Below, one piece after another: positions 11,481 through 23,314 of a stretch of 64,000 nucleotides of DNA. The stretch is from Gracilaria domingensis (Eukaryota > Rhodophyta > Florideophyceae > Gracilariales > Gracilariaceae). Each line of letters begins with the position of its first letter. Positions within the stretch are counted from its first letter, which is position 1. The stretch spans positions 1-64,000 of the forward strand of contig VCMS01000388.1 of assembly GCA_022539475.1 (NCBI GenBank), given 5' to 3'. The notes below the pieces were generated by a model, which saw only the letters and a list, made by a program, of their open reading frames with translations, was not told the DNA's origin and ran no database searches. The translations under genes and the position numbers were made by a program.

Positions 11481-14400
11481 CCACGGCGGCCAAGGACAAA
11501 ATACCTTCCTCAAGCCTTTTGCTGAGCAGATAGAGAGCGAACGGCCGAACCAGACACTTATCTAGCCCATAAACTGGAGTTCAAAGTCCTCAGCATGTGG
11601 CATGCCACGGCGCATCCATCCCACGACGGTACCGTGACCCCGCGGGGCGGTATGTACAGCGTGACATAGTAGAACACAAGTTCGTACGGTGCGAACGAAT
11701 GAGGTGTTGGACGCTCATACCATCAATTCGCCCATTGAAATGAAAAGCGGGAATTGCCCAGCAAATGACTTTGTTGACACCGCTGAACATCTGGATGGGA
11801 GCCATGATGATGTCTATCCCTGAGATCATCATCGGCTTATGGTTAGGCAGCAATCAATCAACGAGCCTATAGGCATCCCGATAGATAGTCGTTCAGTACA
11901 TGAACAGCCAAGAGACGAAGACCATCGTGCGTGGTACACGCAGGCTATCTCATCGACTGATTCCCACTTTATGTAGAGAATCATCGAAACTATATCACGG
12001 ACACATTGAACGTTCAGATGTCAGCAGGCAGCTGGACAGACAGAGAACCGGGAACCTCGGTTCCCCCCCGCAGAATCACTAAACACCACTGTGGGCTCCG
12101 TCCCCAACACGGGTCTCGCAGATTGTAACCGATTTATCGCCGCAAGCCGAGGTATGGAAACCCTACACCGCTTGGTGAATATCGCGTTTCACAGCTGTCT
12201 GTTAAACATCCGTCAACTGACGTGAATGACTGTCCCCGTAACGCTCCACCTAAAGGAGGGGGAGGGGGATTCACGGTTGTCGCGGAGGAGTGAGTCACGG
12301 TGTCGCTTTATCGCTGTCGTCGCAAGCACCGTGATTCACGGGAAAGTAATGAAGCAGAGGCAAGTCGGCTCAGGACATTCACCGTCGAAGACGTAGTTGC
12401 TACGGACAAACCACTGTCAGTGGGAAAGGATCAAACCCCCGCTTTCGCGTGTTTGAAGTCGCGAAGGAACGGCCGGCGTGGCCGCGGCAGTCGGGGGGGC
12501 GTGTCGCGAGAAGTTAACTCTGCGGAGGATACACAACTTTCCACGAAGGATGCGACCTTCACGGAAGGAAAGAACGCAGAACGGGGACTCAAGGTTTTCC
12601 CAGGATAACTGGTATCGCTTTCACCCATCTGGGGATTTGGTCACAGGAACACACAAAACACGCGCGCATCGTCGCACGGACGCAGGTACGCGGAGCATGC
12701 TCTCGTTCTCGCGAAGTTTCCACGGCGGACGGAGTTGATAGACAACCCGATTTTCCGGCAAGAGCAAAGGCTATCAGCGAAGCTGGATACTGTATCACGG
12801 AGTATTCTTCCGGAGACGCGCAGGTCGCCGCACTCCGCCGTGGACGACCGTCGCAACCGCCTTCGCAGGGCGCGCTGATAGGGTAGTCAAACGGGCGCGT
12901 CGGCAGATCCCGGTATCGTTGACCACTGCACGAGCAGGAAAAGAAGAAGACGGCTTCGCTGAAGCGATGATCAAGCCACCTCCGGTTCGGGTAATGGTAG
13001 TGTACCGTTGACCCAGCTTTGTGGGAAGTTCGCAAGTCGCACGTCATACGTTTCGATAAGTCATGACGGCTCACCGCTCGCTGGATGGATACGGATTACG
13101 CCCTGATTTAAGGGAAAACGGGCCCCAAAAAATTGCATCGCAGGAGCGCTTGCGCACCACAAATCTTGGGGTGCGCTGGGCGCGCGCCACAACATGGGCC
13201 AATCACAGCTCGTGGCAGTGCCACCACCCCCCCACCGCGAACGTCCGCGTGTCGTCACGTGAACCGGCACGTGCCGTGTTGACAACCGCCTCCGCGTCTT
13301 CTGCCTTCCACCGTCAAGAGAACTGAGCCTGCGTGAACTGCCGTTCGCGCGGACCCGCCGAAGCGGCCGAAGCTGGCTTAAAGAAGCCCGGAAACGGGAA
13401 ACGAACACTCAGCAGAGGGCAAAGTCTACCGTCGAAGGCGTCAGGAGAAACTCACAGCACCGCTGGTGACGAAGTTACGGCACCGCCGCGGCGCGCTGAC
13501 GACCCTTCGCAGGAAGAGCTCGAGCGGGGCGTATACTCGAAAGAGTTCGTCGTAGACCACATCGTGGGACACAGTTGGAATCCGAAGGGGTTGTTCAGTA
13601 CCAGGTAGCTGGTATGGCTATCCGCCGTCGCGGGATTCGGACGAACCCGTGGAGCACTTACCCCGATCGAAGATCGTGGCAGTACCATCGTCGAACTAAC
13701 ACGGCGTTGCCGGCTAACCTACATCAAGCGATGGTCGGATAACACACGTCGTTGGAGACGGAGGCGTATCGCGTACCGCGCACGAACGTTCTACGAACGA
13801 CAACACTCAATCGAGGAACACTGCGACAACCTCCAGAGGAGTACTGTACGCTACTCGCGTGGTGAGGAGACACTCTAGGAAGAGAGAGTTGAGTTCAAGA
13901 TCAGTTATGCCCTCAGGTGAGGAGAAGTTTAGTTGCACTCTGAAGAGGATGAAGTACACTCGGAAGAAGAATGAAGACTCTATGGAGAGGAATTGTCATT
14001 CAGATGCGAAGTTATGAAGAAGGAGTTTCACATGTGACTCTCACCCATGTGGGGTCACTTGGTTGCTCGCATTTTGCGGTTGGAATCCGACTCATGTCGT
14101 GTCTAATCGCTATTCAATCGTTTCGATGTTGTTTACCTGTTAGGTTTTTTGTCCAGCTTGCGGTTCGCTACTACCATAGTGGACCGCAATCACGGTTTTT
14201 CCCTAGCAGAAGGGTGTACAATTTCCGTGTACATCATGTGTATCTACCGGTTTGATCACCTTTTGCCATTTTCGAGGAGCACCGCTCGTTCGTTTGGCTT
14301 TCACGTTGAACAGGGTTCGTTCTCGTCAGTGACGGTCTTTGCACGTTCACGGTTCTCACTGCACGCCACATGCGGCCGAGGTTCGAAACCGTCACGCATA

Positions 14401-16044
14401 TTGCGGAAGAACCCCGATCTTCATCGGTTATCATCACCTTTGTAAGGGTTCGTCACTCTCGTGGTCGAGGATAGTTTCTGGTTAACCGATATCTCTGGAG
14501 CTTCGTTTGCGCCGCACTGCGGCCTATCATTCCATCTCACGTTTGCACGGGTTTTCGAAAGCTTACCGAGACGTTCTCGTGAGTTCTGCACGGTACGGGA
14601 CCGGAAGATACACATCTTGTTGAAGGATCATTGTTGTTTTGCGACCCATTTTTATGGTGTCATTTGTTGTCTCAGCCTTGCTGGTGTGTTTGATTTTGGG
14701 TTTCACGAACCCTCTGTGAGGTCTAGTGACTGCCCTCGGTAGAGGTTGAACTTGATTAAGGTCTAGTACGCCGTCATCCGGTTGAAAGTTTTCACGGATT
14801 ACCGGTTTAATTGCTGCTGTCAACGACTTTCGACCACGTCTACTACTGTTCACTCCGTTGTGGAGGCCGTCTTTTACGCTTCTGCGGTCTCTGGTACAGC
14901 CGCACAAGGGTGGTCGATTAAACAGTCGTGTTCTGGTCTTTTTTCGGCGTTCTCCGTTGTCGGGTATTCACATCTACAGTACCTTGCGAGGTCATCTGCG
15001 AAAAGACCCGTAACTCGTGAAGTACTGGCTCGTTCTTCAACGGTTTTGTACCAGTATGTCACTGGATATACAAACACTTTGGCGGAACCGAACGCAACTT
15101 GTCTTGAAGAACTTTGGGGCTACGGCACCGTTCGGTTCAACATCTATTTTTAGACGCGCATTTTTGTCAACTGAACATGGGTTCGGGCTTTCCCACTTAG
15201 TGGTGTTCAATCCAAACGTTTGGTTTTTGTTGTTGTCATGAAGCTCTGATTCTAAGGAGTTCCTCGATGTTCGGGTTTGTTCAGAGCGTAGCTGGTTCAA
15301 AGTTATGGCGACTACAATTTTTTTCGGGTATGTCAAATCCAATTTCTTTGTGTGAGTTTCGACACGTCGCGGCAGCGTTGATTCGACAATGTCGTAACTT
15401 CTGAAACCATCTAGAGACTACGTGCCGCATGATGCGTGATGTGAGCGACCGTATAACGGGCGGTGGACCTCGAGAGGAAGAATTGGGCAGGAAAGGTCGC
15501 TACTGCACGGGTGACCTTGGATCGCGCTTGTCGATTCCACAGTGTGGCAACCGCCCTGAAAGGGAAAATAGGCGCTCAGAGAGGTATAGCACGGAACCCC
15601 GGGACAGTGAACGAAGTTCAGGAGGACCGCTCCCGTTCGGGTGTGTCGAGCGTTGCTGCAGCATGCTTGGCAGGAAGTGCGGCTCGCCGTACTGCGGGCA
15701 AGGGGCACGTCAAGGACGTTGGTTGCGCACCACTAGAGAAGCCCAAACGCATATTGCGCGGGCTCCAGGACCGTTATTGGGCGTGATGAAACGCAGTGAA
15801 CCCAATCTGGGCGTGCTGCAACCATTTTCACCGACGATGTCGGGAACGTTATGGCACGTCGATAGACGGTGATCGCAACTTCATAGGAGGTACAGGAGAC
15901 GCATATAGACCAGAACGGGTAAGATGGCGCAAATTCATCCACGATCGCTCGCAGATACCGCTCTTGGGTTGGATGCACAACGTTGTTGGTTTGTCCGGTG
16001 CTTCAACCGTCATGAAGACGTAGTGTTCGCCTCAGAGGGGGATA

Positions 16045-16798
16045 TGTAGAGCACGCTTTATGCGGTATTTGCTTCGCTTTTGGTGTGAATCACTGCCCCG
16101 CAGTGCAGTGGCGGTAAAGGAACATGGTGAGTTGGCACATCATGCTGACTGGCTAACACGTGTATGGACGTTTGGCAGCCAACTTTGGGAATATTCTAGA
16201 ATTTATTATTTATTTTAGTTAAGCCCGGCTTGCACACTTGACAGTGGCACCTACACTACTTAGTAGTTTGAGCTGTCACCCATTGTCGGGGGAAAGTAAA
16301 CCGAACAACCGAGTGTTTCGGTCTCTGATGTTTCACCTTGGTGACCGGATATCCTCCTACCGGAGAGTCCGGCACCTTTTGTGCAGGGCTCATCATCCGC
16401 CTCGCGGCATCAATTACCCACCACTACCGCTTGGTGTTTTACTTTTGTGTTGTGTTTTCTTATTTTGTCCTTTATACAGGTAGCACACTGGTGTACCGGT
16501 GCATCCGTTCGTGGCTCGAACACTCGCGTGGGCTATTAGCTCTCAGCGTGTCATCGCCACACTCGTGGTACGCGTGCTACGCACGGTGACGCTACTGCGA
16601 CTTGTGTGGTGTGTTCTCTACCGTGGACGCTTCTTTTCGCGCTTCGCTCCTCCATTACTTGGGAAGGGTCGACCCCGGTCTTACACCGGCATTGCCGTGT
16701 CGTACCTGTGGGAGCGCTCTACTGCTGTGCTCGCCTCTTGAAGAGAGGGTCTGAACCGCCTTTGCGTGTCTTTCCCCATCGCTGGGTTTTGCACAACA
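16045..16798 (+). repeat. LTR of copy B (about 754 bp)
   Basis: It starts TGTAGAGCACGC after a short polypurine tract and ends GCACAACA, matching the end of the copy A LTR exactly. The sequence after 16798 is unrelated to the retroelement, so this marks the right edge of the tandem. Confidence 0.7.
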
Positions 16799-18010
16799 GA
16801 AGCCAGGAATGACAAAACCGCAGATCGCTGGCTATTCTTATTGCTCCACTTTCCTCTAAGTTTGAAAAACATATTCGTGAGCAATCGTGATTGCGAGCTT
16901 TCATCCGAGTTTTTCTCTTTGTCTCAGGTTGTAAAAACATTCTCTGTAATCAACGCCAGCTCTCGGGAAACTCCTCGCTTGATAAGGCGATATGAGAGAA
17001 TCACGGATGGTCTGATCCAGGAGACCTTGAGACGCAGAGGCAAACGAGGTACTGCGGCTGGGCTTCAAGTTAGGGATGGTTAAGTCCGACAGCAATCTTG
17101 ATCGCTATTCGATTCTCAGACCGTACGGTTTCGCAGCTTTTGAGAACCACCAAGTCTTTCCAGGAGATCGCAAAAAGCAAGCGATATACTCGCTCCTCTT
17201 TTTCTGCGAAAATAAAGGAGGGGTCCAGGCTAGGTAACTGAATATGTCAATCTCTACAATTTCATGAGGTACTTAGGCCCTTACCACAGTAAACATTAGC
17301 AAGCCAACGACAACAGTTGGTAAGTCCGTTTGTTGAACAGCCGACTACCAGGTGTTTCATTTTGGACTGAATGTACAGGCAGACAAAGATGTTTCGCCAG
17401 AGACGCCATGCAGAACATCACTTTCATCAAAGAGTTCATCTTCCCATGCTCTTGCAATCAGTCCACCACCATCAGGTCGTTTCCTTTTCATCACGGAAAC
17501 TTCAGTAACCAAGGGGTTTCTACCCCTCGACCCTGGCTTGTCGTCCTCCATGTTGCTGTTAATTTCTTCCTCCTCAACAATTATGGTCTGGCTCAGTGGA
17601 TCTTGATCGTTTCTGCACTTCTCGTTGCCAGTTTTCGTCTTCTACATGCATGTCTCGCCATGTCAGACTGCTGCCTACGGCAATAGTCTAGAATTTGTCT
17701 TTGCAAACGAGTAGCTCCCTTATTAGATTGACATTTGTCAAGCTTTTCATCCCTACCAGCAGCAANCCATTTACTTGTAGATCTCGCGCATTACACTTTC
17801 GTTGCTTGTTATCTATCTGTTCTTCGGTAAGAGTAATGGCATGCGTTACAATTAAAGTCGACTTCCAGTAAAGCGAGGTAGACTTGGTTTGACAGGCGTT
17901 GTAGACCTCACAATTAGTTTGAGTATGACGCAAAGTCGACGACTTCACCAATTCCATGATAAACCATCCTGATATTCCCAAAGAACGATATAACTGTACA
18001 GCACCTCTCT
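16799..18010. other. stretch without a confident gene
   Basis: Only short open frames occur here. One plus-strand stretch (about 16940-17083, containing SSRETPRLIRRYERITDGL) has coding-like composition and could be an exon, as could minus-strand sequence at 17357-17551. One undetermined base lies at 17766. The 3' part of the minus-strand spliced gene may extend into it. Confidence 0.4.
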
Positions 18011-19034
18011 TCAAAAGATGGCCGGGTATACGCCGAAAGCATCTCCTTCCCAACCACCGATAGATATTGTAATTCCTACTTCGTATAATAGATCTGTAAA
18101 GCTCTTGACGCGAAAATAAGCTGTGTTATACTGCAAAATACACCCGGCATTCGTGTTTTTCAAGTCTGAGAAGAGATATCCCTCAAACGGCCACGCAAAC
18201 AGAGCCAAACCAAAATGGCAACAAAAGGATCCATGATGAATAGAATATCGTAAACCACAGACTACCACACCACTCCTGAATGTATAGGTTTCTTTCCTGG
18301 TACAGTTTTTAGTCAGCTTACCAGGTATAGTGAGCTGATAGTATGCTGGTAGTTGAAACATGTTTGTAAAAGTTTGGTAACTTCATCATACTGCAGTCCC
18401 AAAGTTCAAGGCCAACCACAATAATTGTATGGCACCAAAACGTCACGTAGGCTTAACAACTTACCTTGCCAAACCAAAATTGCCTCTGCAAAGGTCAACA
18501 CTAGATGAACAGATAGAGGACTGTGGCGCTCTTTATATCTCCTCTGCACTCACGTAACCCTAATAAGCTCTTCTTAAAATGGTTCAAGTCCTCAATTGTT
18601 ATGAGAGGTTCCCCAAACTTCCCCGGACCAGGGATGTTTCCACCATGGAGAGCCGATTGACCATAAATTCGAGTACCAACGGTGCGCAAACCCTTGACAA
18701 AGCGCCAGCACAGGTAGTGCATATCCAAGCATGTCATTTCGTCCATAGTTACAATGCTGCGCAATTAAAATTGATATCAGCTCTGCAGCTTGAGCCACTT
18801 ACCTCAGAGGATCATTAGCCTTGATTTGTGAGCATAAGTCTGCAGTACACGTTCGGCCTTCCTTGCGTTCGCCTTCGATGCTTCGCTTGTAGCGGTGTGA
18901 ATCAGTTTCTCGACTGGAATCGGACTTTCAAAGTTTAAGGTTGCACGCTTACGTGTATTGCGTTTAGTGATCCTATTTCGAGTACCAGACCTAGTCTCCA
19001 TGAAGAAGAGGTTTTGAGCCCAAGATCGGAACAC
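18011..19034 (-). CDS. spliced minus-strand gene, product unknown
   Basis: Several short open stretches on the minus strand join through canonical introns. An upstream exon (about 18900 down to 18803) reads ERKEGRTCTADLCSQIKANDPL in frame; a 46-bp GT-AG intron (18757-18802) leads to a 203-bp exon (18554-18756) containing MDEMTCLDMHYLCWRF and GKFGEPLITIEDLNHFKKSL; a 53-bp intron (18501-18553) leads to a 36-bp exon (18465-18500, LTFAEAILVWQ). Donors are GTAAGT and GTGAGT. Further downstream the frame YYQLTIPGKLTKNC runs to TGA at 18011, with its acceptor near 18346 less certain. Frame is kept across the first two introns, which supports a real gene. I do not recognise the family. The exact 5' end is unclear. 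Confidence 0.5.
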
Positions 19035-19194
19035 TAACCTCAGACGTCTAGTAACAGGTTATTTATCCGTTGGTTATCAGGCCCATTTTGGTTCCAATAA
19101 GATACTTACTCCAAATTCGTGAAAACATCATCAAAACATTTTCTGTGCCGAAAATGAATTAAAATTTGAATGGATTGTAAACCATGAAGCTCGC

Positions 19195-19276
19195 TGTGAA
19201 CGTACACCGTGAACGTACACCGTGAACGTACACCGTGAACGTACATCGTGAACGTTCACAGTTAACGTTCATAGTG
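19195..19276. repeat. GTGAACGTACACC tandem array 1
   Basis: Four tandem 13-bp units GTGAACGTACACC (the last slightly altered) are followed by GTGAACGTTCAC, which is its own reverse complement, and a GTTAACGTTCAT variant. Two related arrays lie at 20413 and 21736. Confidence 0.85.
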
Positions 19277-20412
19277 TCACCTGCTCACGATGATTATACA
19301 TAGCAAAACTTTGTCCATTAGCACAGACCAACACATGGCAATAAAAAGTTCTAGCTTTTCAATTCTACACCTAGTCCGTCTACGTCGGTGACATAAATTT
19401 ATTGCAAGATAGGGATGTTAGAGATATTGATTAATGATGTCTGAATGCCCATTCTCTTCCTATTATATTGATTTTCTCTGTGAAGCAATGCCACTTGCTT
19501 TTCACGAAAAGCTCAGCCTTAAATTCATAAATGTTTGTAAAACGTCAGACATAATGGCAGATATATATGAAAGCAAAACCTCGATAAACAATATAAAGAT
19601 ACTACTTCTAAAAACTTAAACGTTTTTGACTGAAACATGGATTATGATGCAGCGGTTGCCATGCAAAACGTGTTTAAAAGATCTGCACAATGTTTCCGAA
19701 CAGAATTTCATGGATCAAGACAACAAGAACATAGAAAATTCTCGCGTTGATCTTTTCTTAGATCGAAAACAGACATATGTCCGCTCGACCATCCATATAG
19801 TGCCGCAAACGCGCTCGCGCAACTTACGCCGAGGTTGGTTCATCTTTTTATAAGATCAACCAAAGTGTCACCTTGACCAAGGCAAATTTAGTCGGATGTT
19901 CTCCATGAGAATACAGGTGGTAAAGGGCTTTGAAAAAAAAAACTTTTCAGCGTTTCTGACTGGTAGGAACGTTTTTTTTACTTCTTTAACTGACTCAACC
20001 GTTCGTACTTCCTCTTCATCAGACATGTTTGCGGGAACTGATGATGAAATGGAATCCTGCACAGGAGATCGAGTTTCTGGAATTATTTGACAGAAAATCA
20101 TGATGGTATTTGTCTTCATCGTCGAATAAAAGGATACATATCTGGTAGTCAAAGGCAAGAGGGATGTGCTCTAACTTACAAAGCTCTATAACAAATATTA
20201 CAAAGGTAGAAGAATACGAAAAAAACCTTACAGCCAGAAAGAATATATAATTTTACAAGCACGATATAGAACTGAATGCCTTTTGTGAGACAAGCAGGTG
20301 TTCACTGTTTCATGAGGTAGATACATTTGACGATCGTTGACTTCTGTTGTCATTATTTGTACAAAAATCTCAGAGTGACTTTAACCCTCACGTTCCTGTC
20401 CCACATCTAGAC
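19277..20412. other. AT-rich intergenic stretch
   Basis: Only short frames without recognisable features. A small minus-strand frame at 19868-20158 contains an Ser/Glu-rich segment but has no support beyond openness. Confidence 0.4.
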
Positions 20413-20500
20413 GTGAACATTCACCATGAACCTTCACCGTAGCCGTGAACATTCACCGTGAACGTTCACTATACCGTGAACATTCACCGTGAACGTTCAC
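20413..20500. repeat. GTGAACATTCACC / GTGAACGTTCACC array 2
   Basis: Clustered GTGAACATTCACC, GTGAACGTTCACT and GTGAACGTTCACC units, each a near-perfect 12-bp palindrome, separated by CC, TATACC or AGCC. It is related to the arrays at 19195 and 21736. Confidence 0.85.
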
Positions 20501-21735
20501 CAGACTTAACTGGGGCGATGAAATGAAACCTTTCTGTATTTCATGTAGAAAAATATCTATTCATGCCATTTTCGTCCTCTCCTTTTATTTTCTTTTTTTT
20601 TTGTAAACGATCGTGTCCCATTTCGACAGCAGACGTTCCATCACAGCTTACATTGCAACAATGTAGCATGATTTGGATATTAACATATAGCACACTGCGG
20701 AAAAACGCGTTTCGTGCAACTTTGTAGCTTTTGTGATTCATACTGATCGCTCCCGTACGGAGGTGAGGTAAAGCTCTTTATGAGTTGTACGATGTTGCCA
20801 ATTACTTGGGAATGGTCACAATGCCGGAAATTGGCCGGTCTTGCGATACACAGCCTTGCAGGAATTCCTCACTCACATTGTGGGTTTTGGGGGGTTTGGG
20901 GGGGGCCCAACGGGGTTTCATTTTTTTTCCCCATAGGGAGAACTAGTATTATTTGTAACCTTGTAGATATTTAGAATACGTATCGATTAAAATTAAGTAA
21001 ATAAGTAATCTAGTGCACACTAAGCAGGGTCCATACACGTGGTACGCGTGACAAGCCGCCGGCAGCGGCCAGTAAAATATCCGACAAGCATAAAAAACAT
21101 GTGTGAACACACCCAATCCTACACACGCGTACACGCGGACCAACACTCATCTGCGCCACGTCATGGCCGGACCCTCAGGGTACCGTACTCAATACCGCCG
21201 AAAGCATCCCATCCGTGGGCCAATACCCATACCGTCCGAGTACCCGGAATCGTCACGGCCCGTGCTACATCAGTGTCTGTGGTGTGTGTCTCGTGACATC
21301 TCACTCCCAGCATCGCCGTTGTCTACACAACATCCCAGACTTCTAGGCAGACTCTCTTGAGCTCTATACGCCCGAAGTGACGGTTTGCTCTCGGCTTACA
21401 CCCAACTCGTTGCACTATTTCTAGCAGCGCAATATCTGCTGTGATTACCTCTTGGAGGGAAGGTCCCGTACGCCTTTTGTGCCTTCCTTTACAGGGGTTT
21501 CCACTACACACACCATGGAAGCGCAGCTAGGTTGTGTTTCAGTTCTAAAACTTTTTTGAGTTCTCAAACTCAGTCATCCACCTCTAGACCTTGGCATCAA
21601 AATTAAACTTTTTTCTTTTGGATGAGTTGGTTTATGGTATATATGTACTGTAATATTGGTAACGGTTTTCGTTAGACACAAAAATGGCGTGTTGCCCTTA
21701 ACTGTCAGATGGCATCACTGATGGTGGCACCATAA
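20501..21735. other. intergenic stretch with a G-rich tract
   Basis: No convincing gene. At about 20883-20935 there is a run of G blocks (GGGTTTTGGGG type) followed by poly-T and CCCC, which may be hard to sequence accurately. The part near 21040-21360 is CA/GT-rich with short frames in both directions. Confidence 0.4.
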
Positions 21736-21826
21736 TCGTTTACGGTAAACGTTTACGGTGAACTTTGACGTTCACGGTGAACGTCACTGTGAACGTTCAC
21801 TGTGAACGTTCACGGCGAGCGTTCAA
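21736..21826. repeat. GTGAACGTTCAC array 3
   Basis: Repeats of GTTTACGGTAAAC, GTTCACGGTGAAC, GTGAACGTTCACT and a final TTCACGGCGAGCGTTC form a third cluster of the palindromic motif, about 1.3 kb from the second. Confidence 0.85.
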
Positions 21827-22063
21827 GGCTAACTTACAGCTAGAACAATCATGACTATTCAATGTTAGGAAAGATCTTAATGTTTTAAAATTATCTTATG
21901 TACTCAAAAAGCATGTAAAACATTTTGGAAATTTGGGAAAAAATTTTACTTCGACGTTTTCATAGATACTCAAGAGAAGATTACCATGATCTGCCCATGT
22001 TCACGTTTGTTTTGGCATTTGACCTCATTTGGTGAGTTTGGTGTCTTTTGACGTCCCGGTGCT

Positions 22064-22690
22064 TTGCTAATGGAAAGAAGAGGTACTTCATCTGCTACCC
22101 AAGGAGGAGGAAAAGGGAATGGGTTTGTGGTTCCAGTCCAGATTAAAGCTGAGAAGGAAACAGGTCCTGGAATCGTTAGGCACATTTTGAAATCTGCGAA
22201 CGGATGGGTGGCAGATCCGTCAGCTTTCATTGGAATTCGAAAAGAAGTCAATTTGGAAAACCAGGTAAGGCATGATGAAGTCCACTTGCGATTGCTGGAG
22301 AGGAGGCTTAGGCATCTAATGGAAAGAAGAAACCAATCGTGTGAGAGCTGCCTGACTGTTCAGGGTGGAGGTGGGGATGCAATTTTCACGACAAGAGTAG
22401 TAATGAAGTCGATAAGGATAGGGTTCGGAGAAATACCACCGTAGCTGCTGAAGGGAAGAAGGTAGGTAAGAATCGTACCGATGCATCTTCTGATCAAGCC
22501 TTTCATTCCTGGACTACCGAATAGTATCGAGAAAGTAATTGAAATATGGAACCACGGGATTATTTCTCAAGGAGTTCTTCCTTTGCGTCTGCTACGTGAT
22601 GCGAAAAGTAGTCAATGGTGGACAGAAAATCGCATCAAAAGATCACAAGAAGCTGTTCCTAGTTGTTTTGCTCGTTTCCTGTGCTCCTGA
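22064..22690 (+). CDS. uncharacterised ORF, open across in-frame TAG codons
   Basis: A 126-codon frame beginning MLMERRGTSSATQGGGKGNG ends formally at TAG (22442-22444). The same frame then has six codons, another TAG (22463-22465), and about 74 more codons (IKPFIPGLPNSIEKVIEIWN) to TGA at 22690. I recognise no domain. A GTAAGG after CCAG near 22262 could be a splice donor, in which case the downstream part would be intron. It could be one gene if UAG is sense here, or two fragments. Confidence 0.35.
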
Positions 22691-23153
22691 ATTTTGCCGC
22701 CGCTTCCACCTCTGAACATAACGAGACATCCAAATATGTCGTCCTGACCCGAGCCAGCACTAGAGGCATAATCATAGAGCTTTATGCATGTGAATGGTAG
22801 GTCCCCAAGATGGTTGACAGCCCGTGACAAACTTCTACAACTCTAACCCGAGTTGTGATGCCCGAGTGGCGCTGCCTGCCGGCATTGTGCTCGTCTTCAC
22901 GGCCCCGATCGCTGTGCAAAAATGGCGGATGACCGGGCAGGGCATGTGAGTTGACGAAGGCGGAGCAAGAACAGCAATCGACTTCATCCTCGACATGTAT
23001 CAAGGGCTGCAGCGCATTAAGCGCAAACAATAAAGTGCGAATTTGAATTTTTTAATCATGGCATATGAACCTGGGCGCACGATGGTTTCAAGTCTCATAG
23101 TGAGCGTTACGACAAAGAGCTTAGGATCTTCGGGATCTCAACTTCTTCAGCGC

Positions 23154-23175
23154 TTTAGTAAGAATTCTTACTAAA
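23154..23175. repeat. 22-bp perfect palindrome
   Basis: TTTAGTAAGAA followed by its exact reverse complement TTCTTACTAAA, centred on an EcoRI-type GAATTC. It could form a hairpin or bind a dimeric factor. Confidence 0.8.
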
Positions 23176-23314
23176 TGGAAAGGTATCAAGACGCACTAAA
23201 GTCAACGCATCTGCGAACGAGTATAGCGACTCTGAATGATCGTCTAGTGAGTCTCAATGTTTCCGAAAGCGGCGATAACCTTTTGAACGTCTTCGTCTCC
23301 GTGCATCTGGTGTT

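Larger units (their letters stand above)
9117..16798 (+). mobile_element. Ty3/gypsy chromodomain retroelement, copy B (broken, joined in tandem to copy A)
   Basis: A second broken copy of the family begins in mid reverse transcriptase (VYLDDIIVFSNSLDDHLEH at 9117-9175) directly at the end of the copy A LTR. RNase H follows (TDSSDYQIG near 9570, RQADALSRL near 9900), then integrase (about 10080-11100), linker (12020-13400), chromodomain region (13523-13750), a polypurine tract (about 16033-16044) and an LTR. It has many breaks. Between chromodomain and LTR (13.9-16.0 kb) it carries about 2.1 kb unlike copy A, in which I see no convincing gene. A 250-bp inverted-repeat element lies within a non-matching stretch at 11.1-12.0 kb. 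Confidence 0.8.

Noticed and set aside
19195-21826. CRISPR array
   Set aside because: The repeats are short, directly adjacent and palindromic with no uniform unique spacers, and the window is eukaryotic.
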